Part shown: piece after piece, positions 18,799 through 28,309 of the stretch
Layout of the letters: each line of letters opens with the position of its first letter
Numbering within the stretch: the stretch's first letter is position 1
NCBI GenBank assembly: GCA_900314935.1
Contig: OMXE01000019.1
Location: 1 to 50,334 of the forward strand
Origin: an uncultured Prevotella sp.
Lineage (GTDB): Bacteria > Bacteroidota > Bacteroidia > Bacteroidales > Bacteroidaceae
Reading direction: 5' to 3'
Length of the DNA: 50,334 nucleotides
The notes under the pieces: model-generated
Database searches by the model: none
What the model saw: only the letters and a program-made list of their open reading frames with translations
Told to the model about the DNA's origin: nothing
Translations under genes and position numbers: made by a program

Positions 18799-18806
18799 TA
18801 CCTTTG
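18799..18806 (+). promoter_or_regulatory. tRNA-Gln promoter (-7 TACCTTTG)
   Basis: TACCTTTG ends 14 nt before the mature tRNA 5' end. The upstream words (CTCACTTACTCAG, TTTTTCG) resemble module B of the mosaic promoter repeat. Confidence 0.6.
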
Positions 18807-18820
18807 CAGCCGAATTTGAT

Positions 18821-18890
18821 TGGGTGATGGTGTAATGGTAACACTACAGGTTTTGGTTCTGTCATTCCCGGTTCGAATCCGAGTCACCCA
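18821..18890 (+). tRNA. tRNA-Gln (anticodon UUG)
   Basis: A complete 70-nt cloverleaf: acceptor TGGGTGA/TCACCCA, D arm GTG...CAC, anticodon arm ACAGG/TCTGT around loop TTTTGGT (anticodon TTG), 4-nt variable loop and T loop TTCGAAT. The T stem has one C-A mismatch. CCA is not encoded (ACT follows). Confidence 0.95.
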
Positions 18891-18912
18891 ACTCCAGGAA
18901 GCTGGATAAACA

Positions 18913-18942
18913 AATAGAGAGATACCGCGGTATCTCTCTATT
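18913..18942. terminator. Bidirectional terminator between tRNA-Gln and HU
   Basis: A perfect 30-nt palindrome (15+15) centred on CCG|CGG with arms AATAGAGAGATACCG, followed on the plus strand by TTGTGTTTTT. It lies between the convergent tRNA and HU genes and can serve both. Confidence 0.85.
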
Positions 18943-18970
18943 GTGTTTTTGTAAAATCTTTACAAAATGA

Positions 18971-19243
18971 TTACTTGATAGCATCTGCCAACTCAGCACC
19001 AGCCTTGAACTTAGCTACCTTCTTAGCAGCAATCTTGATCTTCTGCTTAGTAGCGGGGTTGATACCCTCACGAGCAGGACGCTTGTTTACACTGAATGTA
19101 CCAAAACCTACAAGAGCAACCTTGTCACCTGCTACGAGCGCACCCTTGATAGCTGCAATAGTAGCGTCGAGAGCCTTCTTTGAATCAGCCTTTGTCAGAC
19201 CAGCACCAGCTGCAATCTTCTCAATTAATTCTGTCTTGTTCAT
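18971..19243 (-). CDS. HU-family nucleoid DNA-binding protein
   Basis: HU bends DNA and organises the nucleoid. The 90-residue basic protein is a standard HU monomer: [11 protein letters not shown] at the start, [18 protein letters not shown] in the beta-arm with the conserved proline, and a KVAKFKAG C-terminus. The ATG at 19243 gives the canonical start; a longer in-frame frame to 19441 is not conserved and would run through the promoter. Confidence 0.95.
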   Translation of the reverse strand: MNKTELIEKIAAGAGLTKADSKKALDATIAAIKGALVAGDKVALVGFGTFSVNKRPAREGINPATKQKIKIAAKKVAKFKAGAELADAIK

Positions 19244-19295
19244 AATTTTACCTATTAAATGATTAAAAATTAATACGTTATTCAAAATTCTTTCG

Positions 19296-19326
19296 CAAAT
19301 ATAAGCGAAACAATTCATAAAACAAA
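19296..19326 (-). promoter_or_regulatory. HU promoter
   Basis: On the minus strand, TTTG (19323-19326) and TATATTTG (19296-19303) are 19 nt apart. The leader is about 45-50 nt to the ATG at 19243. Confidence 0.7.
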
Positions 19327-19398
19327 CAAAAAAGTGAAAAAAGTGAAGAATTTCATGAAAAAAAGTGCTATTAGCCCCTTTTTTCTGCCTAATAACAG

Positions 19399-19406
19399 AT
19401 ATTTTT
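19399..19406 (+). promoter_or_regulatory. Rhomboid gene promoter (-7 TATTTTTG)
   Basis: TATTTTTG is preceded by TTTTTC and lies 43 nt ahead of the ATG at 19450. No good -33 TTTG is seen. It decides against the TTG start at 19414, which would fall at the transcript end. Confidence 0.55.
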
Positions 19407-19449
19407 CGTATTTTTGCCGCATCATTTAAGGTTAAGAACAAAAAAGGCT

Positions 19450-20376
19450 ATGCGACGTATTCCTACCATTACAAAAAACCTACTGATTATAAACGCGTTG
19501 ATGTTCCTGGCACTTTTGGTGTTCCAGATGAAAGGCATTAACTTGAACGACGTGTTGGGACTCCATTTCTTCATGGCGTCTGACTTCCATCTCTACCAGC
19601 TCGTTACATACATGTTCATGCATGCGAACTTTGAGCATATCTTCTTCAATATGTTCGCCTTATGGATGTTCGGCTGTGTGGTAGAAAGTGTATGGGGACC
19701 GAAGAAATTCCTTTTTTATTACATTTCTTGCGGAATCGGTGCTGGTATTATTCAAGAAATCGTACAATTTGTGTCGTTCTACTTCATGGCGACGTCGCAG
19801 ATTCCAGGGGCTGGATTCGGTGACTTGTGGCAGATTGCGCAGAATTCTTCTGCTGTACTGAACGCATGGACCACAGTGGGTGCTTCGGGTGCCATCTATG
19901 CTATCCTGCTTGCCTTCGGCATGATCTTCCCCGAGGAACGCATCTTCATCTTTCCGCTGCCTATTCCCATCAAAGCGAAATGGTTCGTAGGCATATATGC
20001 TGCCATCGAACTGTTCTCGGCGCTGGCTACTCCTGGCGACAGCGTGGCTCACTTTGCCCATCTTGGCGGTATGCTCTTCGGCTTCCTGATGATACGCTAT
20101 TGGCGCAAGCATCCCGAGAGCGACAGATATGGAAGAAGCAACGGTCAGCAGTTCTTCGACAAACTGCGTACCAACTGGGAGAACCGCAGTCATAGGAATG
20201 CGGACGCACCTCGTAATAGTCGTCAAGACGACCGTTCCACCCGTCATACAGAGGAATCATCTACTGAGAAAACCAACCAACAAGAGATAGACCGTATCCT
20301 CGACAAGATACGCCGTAGCGGCTATGACAGTCTGACGGACGAGGAGAAGCGTAAACTCTTCGAGAGTGGGAACTGA
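19450..20376 (+). CDS. Rhomboid family intramembrane serine protease
   Basis: Rhomboids cleave membrane proteins within the bilayer. The 308-residue protein has six predicted helices. The HANFEHIFFNMFALW loop and helix (H-x3-N type) is in helix 2, the catalytic serine is in GASGAIYA (helix 4), and the catalytic histidine is in AHFAHLGGM (helix 6). The last about 85 residues form a polar, charged cytoplasmic tail (NRSHRNADAPRNSRQD onwards) ending in a helix-rich DEEKRKLFESG. Substrates are unknown. The EEP-family gene begins 9 nt later, so they are probably co-transcribed. Confidence 0.92.
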   Translation: MRRIPTITKNLLIINALMFLALLVFQMKGINLNDVLGLHFFMASDFHLYQLVTYMFMHANFEHIFFNMFALWMFGCVVESVWGPKKFLFYYISCGIGAGIIQEIVQFVSFYFMATSQIPGAGFGDLWQIAQNSSAVLNAWTTVGASGAIYAILLAFGMIFPEERIFIFPLPIPIKAKWFVGIYAAIELFSALATPGDSVAHFAHLGGMLFGFLMIRYWRKHPESDRYGRSNGQQFFDKLRTNWENRSHRNADAPRNSRQDDRSTRHTEESSTEKTNQQEIDRILDKIRRSGYDSLTDEEKRKLFESGN

Positions 20377-20385
20377 TAATATTGC

Positions 20386-21486
20386 ATGCTCAAGACAATC
20401 AAGACATTCACGAGAAACTTGATCATCGGGGCTAATGTTGCCACGGTGATCATGATGTTACTGGTGGGCTATTCAGGAAGACTCAATCCTGAATCGTTCC
20501 CTATCCTGTCGAATGCTTGTCTGACTTTCCCTATATTCCTCGTCATCAATGTCTTTTTCCTGTTCTTTTGGCTGCTCTTCTATCCCAAAGGAGCCCTTGT
20601 CTCCCTTCTTGGTATTATTATAAGTTATGTACCCGTGCGAACATACTGTCCGCTGAACTTGAAGAGTGAGAAGCCTGTGGGGTGCATCAAGGTGATGACC
20701 TACAACGTGGATGGTTCCATGAAGAAGGAGACGGATGCACAGGGAAGAGTTACTTATCCTGCCCTGGAGTATATAGGTGCCAGCGGAGCCGATGTGGTTT
20801 GTGTGCAGGAAGCCTATATGACCAGAGAGAAGGCTGCCAGTCTGCGACATATCTATCAGTATGCTGATACCGCCAGAAATGAACACGGAGGCTCATGTCT
20901 TACCTTGTTCAGTAAGTTCCCCATCATCAACAAGGAACATATCCGTTTGGGAAACAGTCTGAACACCAGCGCGGCCTTCTATCTGAAAATCAAGAACGAT
21001 ACGGTCATTGTGGTAAACAACCATCTGGAATCAAATAACTTGTCGTTAAAAGACCGTGAGAACTTTGAGAAAATGGCCGAGGGCTCGCAAGACCGTGAGC
21101 TGGCAGGCAAGGAGTCAAAACTACTGATAGAGAAACTCGCCGAAGCCTCCAAGATCAGGGCACCGCAGGCCGGGAAGGTGGCAACATACATACGTCATCA
21201 TTCACATTATCCCATCATTGTTTGCGGTGATTTCAACGACAACCCGCTGTCGTATGTCCACCATACGATTGCCGAAGGACTGACCGACTGCTTTGTGGCT
21301 ACAGGTAACTGGCCTGGATGGACATTCAACCACAACCGCATCCGTGTGCGTATCGACCATATCTTATGCTCGAAAGATATTGTTCCATATCAGTGCCGCG
21401 TGGACAGTAAAATCAACGTTAGCGACCATCATCCGGTGAGTTGTTGGCTAAAAATTGGGCTTAAATCACAAAAAATCAATAATTAA
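20386..21486 (+). CDS. Endonuclease/exonuclease/phosphatase family protein with membrane anchor
   Basis: The 366-residue protein begins with three hydrophobic helices (residues about 10-85), followed by a full EEP catalytic domain. The metal and phosphate motifs are TYNVDG, VCVQEAY, NNHLES, CGDFNDNP, RIDHIL and SDHHPVS. The catalytic domain is probably exported and membrane-tethered. The natural substrate (nucleic acid, lipid phosphate or another phosphodiester) cannot be told from the sequence. It lies directly downstream of the rhomboid gene, an arrangement suggesting an operon. Confidence 0.88.
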   Translation: MLKTIKTFTRNLIIGANVATVIMMLLVGYSGRLNPESFPILSNACLTFPIFLVINVFFLFFWLLFYPKGALVSLLGIIISYVPVRTYCPLNLKSEKPVGCIKVMTYNVDGSMKKETDAQGRVTYPALEYIGASGADVVCVQEAYMTREKAASLRHIYQYADTARNEHGGSCLTLFSKFPIINKEHIRLGNSLNTSAAFYLKIKNDTVIVVNNHLESNNLSLKDRENFEKMAEGSQDRELAGKESKLLIEKLAEASKIRAPQAGKVATYIRHHSHYPIIVCGDFNDNPLSYVHHTIAEGLTDCFVATGNWPGWTFNHNRIRVRIDHILCSKDIVPYQCRVDSKINVSDHHPVSCWLKIGLKSQKINN

Positions 21487-21521
21487 CGGCCCGAAATTTT
21501 TCGAGAATGTGAAAAATTATG

Positions 21522-21529
21522 TATCTTTG
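21522..21529 (+). promoter_or_regulatory. secDF promoter (-7 TATCTTTG)
   Basis: TATCTTTG is followed by CACGC and a leader of about 85 nt to the ATG at 21619. A clear -33 TTTG is not visible. Confidence 0.55.
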
Positions 21530-21618
21530 CACGCTCATAATGCCGTTCGTTGAAAAATGAATGGCAAAATTGTGTTGATAAACAGTGAAATAATAATTAA
21601 AAACAATTCATCAATAAA

Positions 21619-24588
21619 ATGCAAAACAAAGGTATCGTTATTTGTACAGCCGTCTTACTGACACTGGCAAGCATCTTCTACCTGTCGTTCTCAGCAGCTA
21701 CACGCTACTTTGACAGTCAGGCAGCCAAGATCCAGGACCCGATTGCACAGCAGGACTACAAGGACTCTGTGAAGTATCTGGGCGTCTATTCTTATCAGAA
21801 GTGCTTGGAGACTCAGATTGGTCTGGGTCTTGACCTGAAAGGCGGTATGAACGTCATCCTCGAAATCAGTGTTCCTGATGTAGTAGAGGTACTGGCTGAT
21901 CACAAGACTGATCAGGCTTTCGTAAAGTCCATGCAGGAAGCTAAGAAAGAAGAGGAGACAAGTCAGAGTGATTTCATCTCGTTGTTTATCGACGCTTATC
22001 ACAGAAATGCACCGGGTCATCGCCTGGCAGAGATCTTCGCTACTCAGCAGCTGAAAGGCAAGGTTTCTACTCAGAGCACTGACAAAGAGGTAGAGAAGGC
22101 ACTGCGCGATGAGGTGCAGACCGCCATCGACAACTCCTTCAACGTAGTGCGTAACCGTATCGATAAGTTCGGTGTGGTACAGCCCAACATCCAGAAACTG
22201 GAAGGTCAGCAGGGACGTATCATGGTGGAAATGCCAGGTATCCGCGAGCCGGAGCGTATCCGTAAGTTGCTCCAGGGTAGTGCCAACCTCGAGTTCTGGG
22301 AGACTTATAACAGTCAGGAGATTACTTCCTACTTCTCTCAGCTCGACCAGCGTCTGCTTGCTAATGGTGCTGAGACAACAGTTGATTCTGCAGCCGTGGC
22401 TAAGGAGGATACAGTAAAGACTGATGCTCCCAAACTGGATATCAAGGCTAACAAGACTGCCGATGCTGCAACAGACGAGGCAAAGATCGCTGAACTGAAG
22501 AAGCAGCACCCGCTGCTCGCCATGATGTCGCTGGCTCCCCAGGGTAGTCTGAGCGTTGTGGCTTATGCTAATGTTCGCGATACAGCTGAGATCAACAAGT
22601 ATATCTACAGTGAGCTTGCACAGCAGATCTTCCCGTCAGACCTGAAACTCTGCTGGGGTGCTACTCCTTCAGATATGGTCAACAGCAAGAACGTATATGA
22701 GTTGTATGCTTTGAAGAAGACTGGTACCAACGGTCGTGCTCCGTTAGAGGGTGACGTAATCGTTGACGCCAAGGATGAGTTCGATCATGTAACAGGTCGT
22801 CCTTGTGTAAGCATGTCAATGAACAGTGATGGTGCCCGCCGTTGGGCAACCCTTACCAAGGCTAACGTAGGTAAGGCTATTGCTATCGTTCTTGACGACG
22901 CTGTTTATTCAGCTCCTCGTGTAAACGGTGAGATCTCTGGTGGTAACTCACAGATCACAGGTAACTTCACTGTTGAGACTACCAAGGACTTGGCCAACAC
23001 GCTGAAGTCTGGTCGTATGCCTGCTCCTGCCCGTATCGTACAGGAAGAGGTGGTTGGTCCTACACTGGGTGCACAGTCCATCAAGCAGGGTATCATGTCA
23101 TTCATCGTTGCCTTCATCCTGTTGATGATCTACATGGTGATGATGTACGGCTTCATTCCTGGTATGATGGCAAACTTCGCTCTGATCGTGAACCTGTTCT
23201 TCACATTGGGTATTCTAACGTCGTTCCAGGCGGCATTGACCATGTCTGGTTTGGCCGGTATCGTATTGACGTTGGGTACTGCGGTTGACGCGAACGTGCT
23301 GATCTATGAACGTATCAAGGAAGAGATGCGAAACGGCAAGGGTATCAAGGAAGCATTGAAGGCTGGTTATAGCAATGCCTTCTCGGCTATCTTCGACTCT
23401 AACCTTACTTCTTTGATCACAGGTATTATCCTGCTCTACTTCGGTACAGGACCTGTTAAGGGCTTCGCTACTACCTGGATCATTGGTATCGCCTGCTCAT
23501 TCTTCACCGCTGTGTTCCTCACACGTATCATCTATGAGAACCGTCATAAGAAGGACAAGTGGCTGAACCTGAAGTTCTACACGAGCTTCTCCAAGAACCT
23601 CATGCAGAACCTGCACATCCCGTTCATGAGCTTCTACAAGAAGACCTTCGTACTGGTGGCTGCTGCCATCGTGGTGTTCCTGATCAGCTTCTTCGTTCGC
23701 GGTTTGAGCAAGAGTATCGACTTCACCGGTGGTCGTAACTACGTGGTTACCTTCGAGAAGTCCGTTCAGCCGGAGGAGATCCGTGGTCTGCTCGTTCAGG
23801 CCTTCCCGGGCTGCAACACAGGTGCTATCTCTATTGGTACCGACAACAAGACCATCCGTATCTCTACCAACTATAAGATTGAGAGCAACAGTCCTACAGC
23901 CGATGATGAGGCTGAGACCATCCTTTATACCGCTTTGAAGAAAGCCGGTCTGGTATCTCAGGCTGACGTAGAGTCGTTCAAGAACCCCGATGTTCGTGAG
24001 GGTGGCTCTATCATCAGTTCTACGAAGGTAGGTCCGTCAGTAGCTAAGGACATCACCTACGGCGCCATTATCAGTGTGCTGATTGCCTTGGTGGCTATCT
24101 TCCTCTATATCCTGTTCCGCTTCCGCAACGTGGCCTTCTCTGTTGGTTCTATCGTTGCTCTGGCTGTGGATACATTGGTAGTGCTCGGTCTTTACTCACT
24201 GCTTTGGGGTATCGTGCCCTGGTCGTTGGAAATTGACCAGACCTTCATCGGTGCTATCTTGACAGTGATTGGTTACTCTATCAACGATAAGGTGGTGGTA
24301 TTCGACCGTATCCGTGAGAACCTCGGTCTGCATCCGAAGCAGGATAAGCAGAGTCTGTTCAACGAGAGTATCAACCAGACCCTGGCTCGTACCGTTAACA
24401 CCTCTATCTCTACATTGCTCGTGTTGCTGTGTATCTTCATCCTTGGTGGTGCAAGCATCCGCAGCTTCGCCTTCGCCATGATTCTCGGTGTGATCTTCGG
24501 TACACTCTCTTCTATCTTCATTGCTTCTCCCGTTGCTTACCTGGTGATGGGTCGTAAGATCAAGGAAGATGATGTAGTTAAAGCTTAA
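21619..24588 (+). CDS. secDF: Fused protein translocase subunit SecDF
   Basis: SecDF uses the proton gradient to help pull exported proteins through SecYEG. The 989-residue protein is a natural SecD-SecF fusion, the normal state in Bacteroidetes. It has an N-terminal helix, a large periplasmic domain with LGLDLKGGMN and VRNRIDKFGV, and six helices including GTAVDANVLIYERIKEE. The SecF half starts with about the seventh helix near residue 680 (SIDFTGGRNYVV) and includes the matching SINDKVVVFDRIRE. A low-complexity, Ala/Asp-rich insertion sits around residues 250-300. A strong terminator follows. Confidence 0.96.
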   Translation: MQNKGIVICTAVLLTLASIFYLSFSAATRYFDSQAAKIQDPIAQQDYKDSVKYLGVYSYQKCLETQIGLGLDLKGGMNVILEISVPDVVEVLADHKTDQAFVKSMQEAKKEEETSQSDFISLFIDAYHRNAPGHRLAEIFATQQLKGKVSTQSTDKEVEKALRDEVQTAIDNSFNVVRNRIDKFGVVQPNIQKLEGQQGRIMVEMPGIREPERIRKLLQGSANLEFWETYNSQEITSYFSQLDQRLLANGAETTVDSAAVAKEDTVKTDAPKLDIKANKTADAATDEAKIAELKKQHPLLAMMSLAPQGSLSVVAYANVRDTAEINKYIYSELAQQIFPSDLKLCWGATPSDMVNSKNVYELYALKKTGTNGRAPLEGDVIVDAKDEFDHVTGRPCVSMSMNSDGARRWATLTKANVGKAIAIVLDDAVYSAPRVNGEISGGNSQITGNFTVETTKDLANTLKSGRMPAPARIVQEEVVGPTLGAQSIKQGIMSFIVAFILLMIYMVMMYGFIPGMMANFALIVNLFFTLGILTSFQAALTMSGLAGIVLTLGTAVDANVLIYERIKEEMRNGKGIKEALKAGYSNAFSAIFDSNLTSLITGIILLYFGTGPVKGFATTWIIGIACSFFTAVFLTRIIYENRHKKDKWLNLKFYTSFSKNLMQNLHIPFMSFYKKTFVLVAAAIVVFLISFFVRGLSKSIDFTGGRNYVVTFEKSVQPEEIRGLLVQAFPGCNTGAISIGTDNKTIRISTNYKIESNSPTADDEAETILYTALKKAGLVSQADVESFKNPDVREGGSIISSTKVGPSVAKDITYGAIISVLIALVAIFLYILFRFRNVAFSVGSIVALAVDTLVVLGLYSLLWGIVPWSLEIDQTFIGAILTVIGYSINDKVVVFDRIRENLGLHPKQDKQSLFNESINQTLARTVNTSISTLLVLLCIFILGGASIRSFAFAMILGVIFGTLSSIFIASPVAYLVMGRKIKEDDVVKA

Positions 24589-24599
24589 ACTATCACAAT

Positions 24600-24621
24600 C
24601 CCCTCTTCAAATGGAGAGGGG
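24600..24621. repeat. G-rich palindromic repeat, copy a (intergenic)
   Basis: CCCCTCT and GGAGAGGGG arms around a short loop, 12 nt after the secDF stop. It belongs to a five-copy family (others at 27690, 42964, 47362 and 47471) whose core is CCCCTCC...GGAGGGG with a trailing G-rich tail. Here the tail is degenerate. Confidence 0.7.
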
Positions 24622-24640
24622 AATGTGGATGAATAAGAAT

Positions 24641-24667
24641 GAGCAGCCAATCGGCTGCTCATTTTGG
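24641..24667 (+). terminator. secDF terminator
   Basis: GAGCAGCC (24641-24648), loop AATC, GGCTGCTC (24653-24660), then ATTTTGGTTTT. A stable 8-bp GC-rich stem with a U-rich tail. Confidence 0.85.
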
Positions 24668-24750
24668 TTTTGTAGTTAATAGTTGGATGGGGCATGATAG
24701 GCATGATGGCCATGATGGGTTTAATGGGCTGAATAGCCAGAGAAAAGGCA

Positions 24751-24789
24751 CAAAAAAACTCCTGAGACTTTCGATCTCAGGAGTTTTTG
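24751..24789. terminator. Bidirectional terminator between secDF and enolase
   Basis: ACTCCTGAGA (24758-24767) and TCTCAGGAGT (24775-24784) with a 7-nt loop. There are A's on the left and T's on the right, so it works on both strands; it is the main terminator of enolase. Confidence 0.9.
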
Positions 24790-24808
24790 TACTTTACTGT
24801 CAGTCTGA

Positions 24809-26251
<1,443 letters not shown>

Positions 26252-26331
26252 TTAATGATTTTTAATACACAAGCCGTCAGATTGCACGCACTCCTTTTCC
26301 GAATGCTCAATGCAGTTGACAAAATCAGGTA

Positions 26332-27471
26332 TCAGAATGGGGCGAAGGCGTCATTCTGTACGTTCTTGATAGCCATGCACTCCATCTCCACGAGCCAGCC
26401 TGGACGACAAACGGGTCCGTGTACGAATACCTTCGGTTTATTGGGGAATCGCTCGTCATAGAGCGCCTTTACCGTGCGGTAGTCGGCCATATCGCGCAGA
26501 TAGACAATCATCTGCATCACCTCATCGTAGGATGAACCTGCTTCCTTCAGCAGCGACTCCACATTTTCCCACATGTGTTTCGTCTGTGCAGCCACATCAC
26601 CTTGGTGAACAATCTCGCCTTTGTTGTTGATGCTTGCCGTACCCGAGATGAACACATGACGGCGGTCGCCGTAGTTGATATACGTGCCGCGCTCGAAGCT
26701 CACCCCGTAGTCGCTGGTGCGGTTCAGATGATCGGCAGCATACAAGTAGTGTACCTGCTCCTTGCAGATGCCGTCAACGGCATAGTTATCCATCTGCGAA
26801 AGCACATGGGCGTCAGCTTGTCTACCCCCAATGCCTGTACTGGCAATGAAATGGGTCTCGTCGGTAAGGTTCTGCGTGAAGAACACCGTATTGCGGGCCT
26901 TCACCACACCAGGATAGTTGTTATCCACATCGTTCACGAAGAACCACGTGCGGATACAGTTGTCAGCCAGACTGCATCCCTCCTGCATCAGTTGCATGAT
27001 GTATTCGTTGAGCAGCAGACGGGTCTGATACTCCGAGTTTTTAGCCAGGTTATGAGCGCTGGCATTCCACAGATGACGGTAGTTGCCATGAGTCACCTCA
27101 TGCAGTCCGCAGTGTAAGGCACGAGTCTCCACATGGGTTTGCAGATAAGCCCATACCGCAATCTTCGTTCCATCCAGCGGAGCCTGCTCGATAATCGACA
27201 AGGCATAGTCGGCATAGTCGCACTCCATAGCGAGAATGGCGTCAGCCTGGTTGTATGCATCACTCAGGAAATAGCGTTTGAAAACGGTCTTGGCCCCTGG
27301 AAGATCCTCACGCAGCAGCTTGGTGTAAGCTTGATCGATGGCTGCCAGTTGTTCGCGATAGGGTAGTGACCCATCGCTTACATGGAGCATCACGTGGTAT
27401 TCCGTAACCTCTGTTCCGTTGTCAAAACAGCTGATTTCAGCATACGCCTGATCAAAGATTTTCTTATTCAT
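26332..27471 (-). CDS. Two-domain YjgF/RidA-superfamily protein (chorismatase-like)
   Basis: The 379-residue product has a C-terminal YjgF/RidA domain (about 250-379) with RRHVFISGTASINNKGEIVHQG and QTKHMWENVESLLKEAG, then VYLRDMADYRTVKALYDERF. The N-terminal part looks like a diverged relative, a layout seen in chorismatase-like (FkbO/Hyg5-type) proteins and in uncharacterised Bacteroidetes homologues. The activity is unknown: RidA proteins deaminate reactive imines, chorismatases hydrolyse chorismate. The ATG at 27471 is chosen because a promoter box ends five bases upstream. The longer frame to 27678 would translate the promoter array. Confidence 0.7.
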   Translation of the reverse strand: MNKKIFDQAYAEISCFDNGTEVTEYHVMLHVSDGSLPYREQLAAIDQAYTKLLREDLPGAKTVFKRYFLSDAYNQADAILAMECDYADYALSIIEQAPLDGTKIAVWAYLQTHVETRALHCGLHEVTHGNYRHLWNASAHNLAKNSEYQTRLLLNEYIMQLMQEGCSLADNCIRTWFFVNDVDNNYPGVVKARNTVFFTQNLTDETHFIASTGIGGRQADAHVLSQMDNYAVDGICKEQVHYLYAADHLNRTSDYGVSFERGTYINYGDRRHVFISGTASINNKGEIVHQGDVAAQTKHMWENVESLLKEAGSSYDEVMQMIVYLRDMADYRTVKALYDERFPNKPKVFVHGPVCRPGWLVEMECMAIKNVQNDAFAPF

Positions 27472-27476
27472 GGGTG

Positions 27477-27647
27477 CAAAGGTACGATTAAGTGAGCGAA
27501 AAACCAAATTTATTTGAGTTTTTCCGAACGTGAGTACCTTCGGCGAAGCCAAAGGTACGAATAAGTTGAGCTCAGCCAAAGTTACGAATAAGCAACCAAA
27601 AAGCGCAAAGGTACGAATAAGTGAGAACAACCAAAGGTACGAATAAC
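27477..27647 (-). repeat. Array of five promoter-like repeats (mosaic repeat copy II)
   Basis: CAAAGGTACGAATAAG or a one-base variant occurs at 27477, 27550, 27577, 27606 and 27632 (first base given). On the minus strand each copy reads as a TTATTCGTACCTTTG box. The upper four are spaced 26-29 nt; the one nearest the gene abuts the ATG. Between the first two lies module sequence (GGTACTCACGTTCGG, AAAACTCAAATAA) shared with 32440-32475. Confidence 0.85.
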
Positions 27648-27661
27648 CGAGCGCAAACCCA

Positions 27662-27685
27662 AAAGAGGATGGACTCATCCTCTTT
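27662..27685. terminator. Hairpin at the end of the truncated esterase
   Basis: AAAGAGGATG (27662-27671), loop GACT, CATCCTCTTT (27676-27685). The 10-bp stem spans the esterase remnant's stop codon, and A/T ends on both sides make it usable as a terminator for minus-strand transcription. Confidence 0.6.
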
Positions 27686-28019
27686 GTGTCCCCCTCCTTT
27701 TGGGAGGGGTTAGGGGTAGGCTTCCCCTAGCATTTGTTTCAGGGTAGTTCACGCCTACCACCACATATCCCTTGTTCTTCAGTTGGCGGGGTATTTCCTT
27801 GTTTCCAGCTTCAATACCACCCCCATGGAACCAAACCATTACAGGACAGTCTTTTATGTCCTCCGGGTAGTACACGTCGAGTTTCAGTCGTTCCACGGAA
27901 TAGGCATCCGTCTTTTTCGTATAGGAGATGTCATTCACCTGCTTGTAAGTCTGGGCTGTCGCTCCTGCTGCAATCAGGCAGAGCAACATCATGATTGATC
28001 GTAATTGCTTCATTTTCAT
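27675..28019 (-). pseudogene. Truncated exported alpha/beta-hydrolase (esterase) gene
   Basis: The 114-residue remnant has a signal peptide (MKMKQLRSIMMLLCLIAAGA) and the first strands of an esterase of the BD-FAE/carboxylesterase type, including the oxyanion motif VWFHGGG. The matching sequence stops after GYVVVGVNY. The remaining residues (SLPLTPPKRRG) are encoded by the G-rich palindrome, then stop. Intact relatives are about 270-300 residues and contain the GxSxG serine, Asp and His, all missing here. It is therefore a 5' gene fragment whose 3' part was replaced by repeat sequence. A promoter box is still present at 28036-28043. Confidence 0.8.
27690..27720. repeat. G-rich palindromic repeat, copy b (in esterase remnant)
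   Basis: CCCCCTCC and GGGAGGGG arms (27690-27709) with tail TTAGGGGTAGG. It encodes the last residues of the truncated esterase on the minus strand. Confidence 0.8.
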
Positions 28020-28035
28020 GGTTATTTTGTTTTTG

Positions 28036-28043
28036 CAAAAATA
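28036..28043 (-). promoter_or_regulatory. Promoter of the truncated esterase (-7 TATTTTTG)
   Basis: TATTTTTG on the minus strand, 16 nt ahead of the ATG at 28019. Its survival suggests that the truncation is fairly recent. Confidence 0.55.
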
Positions 28044-28185
28044 CGACAAATCTGTGAGAATTCCAAAAGATAAACATTTTTTATTTGGTTTTGTTTTCGC
28101 TTATTTGTGAGAATTTTTGTAATGCCCTGTTATAGAGGAAGATTCCCGACAGTTTTTTCCAAACAACAAATAACGACGAACTAAA

Positions 28186-28230
28186 ACCTTCCGAATTATT
28201 TGGAAGGTATTAGACTTTTTCATATTTTTG
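28186..28230 (+). promoter_or_regulatory. Promoter and possible operator of the immunity cluster
   Basis: TATTTTTG (28223-28230) precedes a leader of about 75 nt. Just upstream is an inverted repeat ACCTTCC (28186-28192) / GGAAGGT (28202-28208) with partly complementary centre (GAATTATTT), near the -33 region, so a repressor could bind there. Confidence 0.5.
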
Positions 28231-28255
28231 CGTGTGATTTACGAAGTAAGGATTA

Positions 28256-28286
28256 CCTCACATGGAGATAAAGTGAACCCTGTGAG
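28256..28286. repeat. CTCACA hairpin repeat, copy 1 (leader of immunity cluster)
   Basis: CCTCACATGG (28256-28265) and ACCCTGTGAG (28277-28286) form CTCACA/TGTGAG arms. It is in the transcript leader of the barstar-like gene. Relatives occur at 29665 and 30142. Confidence 0.65.
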
Positions 28287-28309
28287 ATGGTAATAACAAA
28301 TACAAGTAT

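Noticed and set aside
19244..19441. N-terminal extension of HU
   Set aside because: The extra 66 codons run through the HU promoter and are Phe/Cys-rich unlike HU; the canonical [11 protein letters not shown] start is at 19243.
27472..27678. Longer start for the RidA-like protein
   Set aside because: The extra residues would be translated promoter repeats with no conservation.
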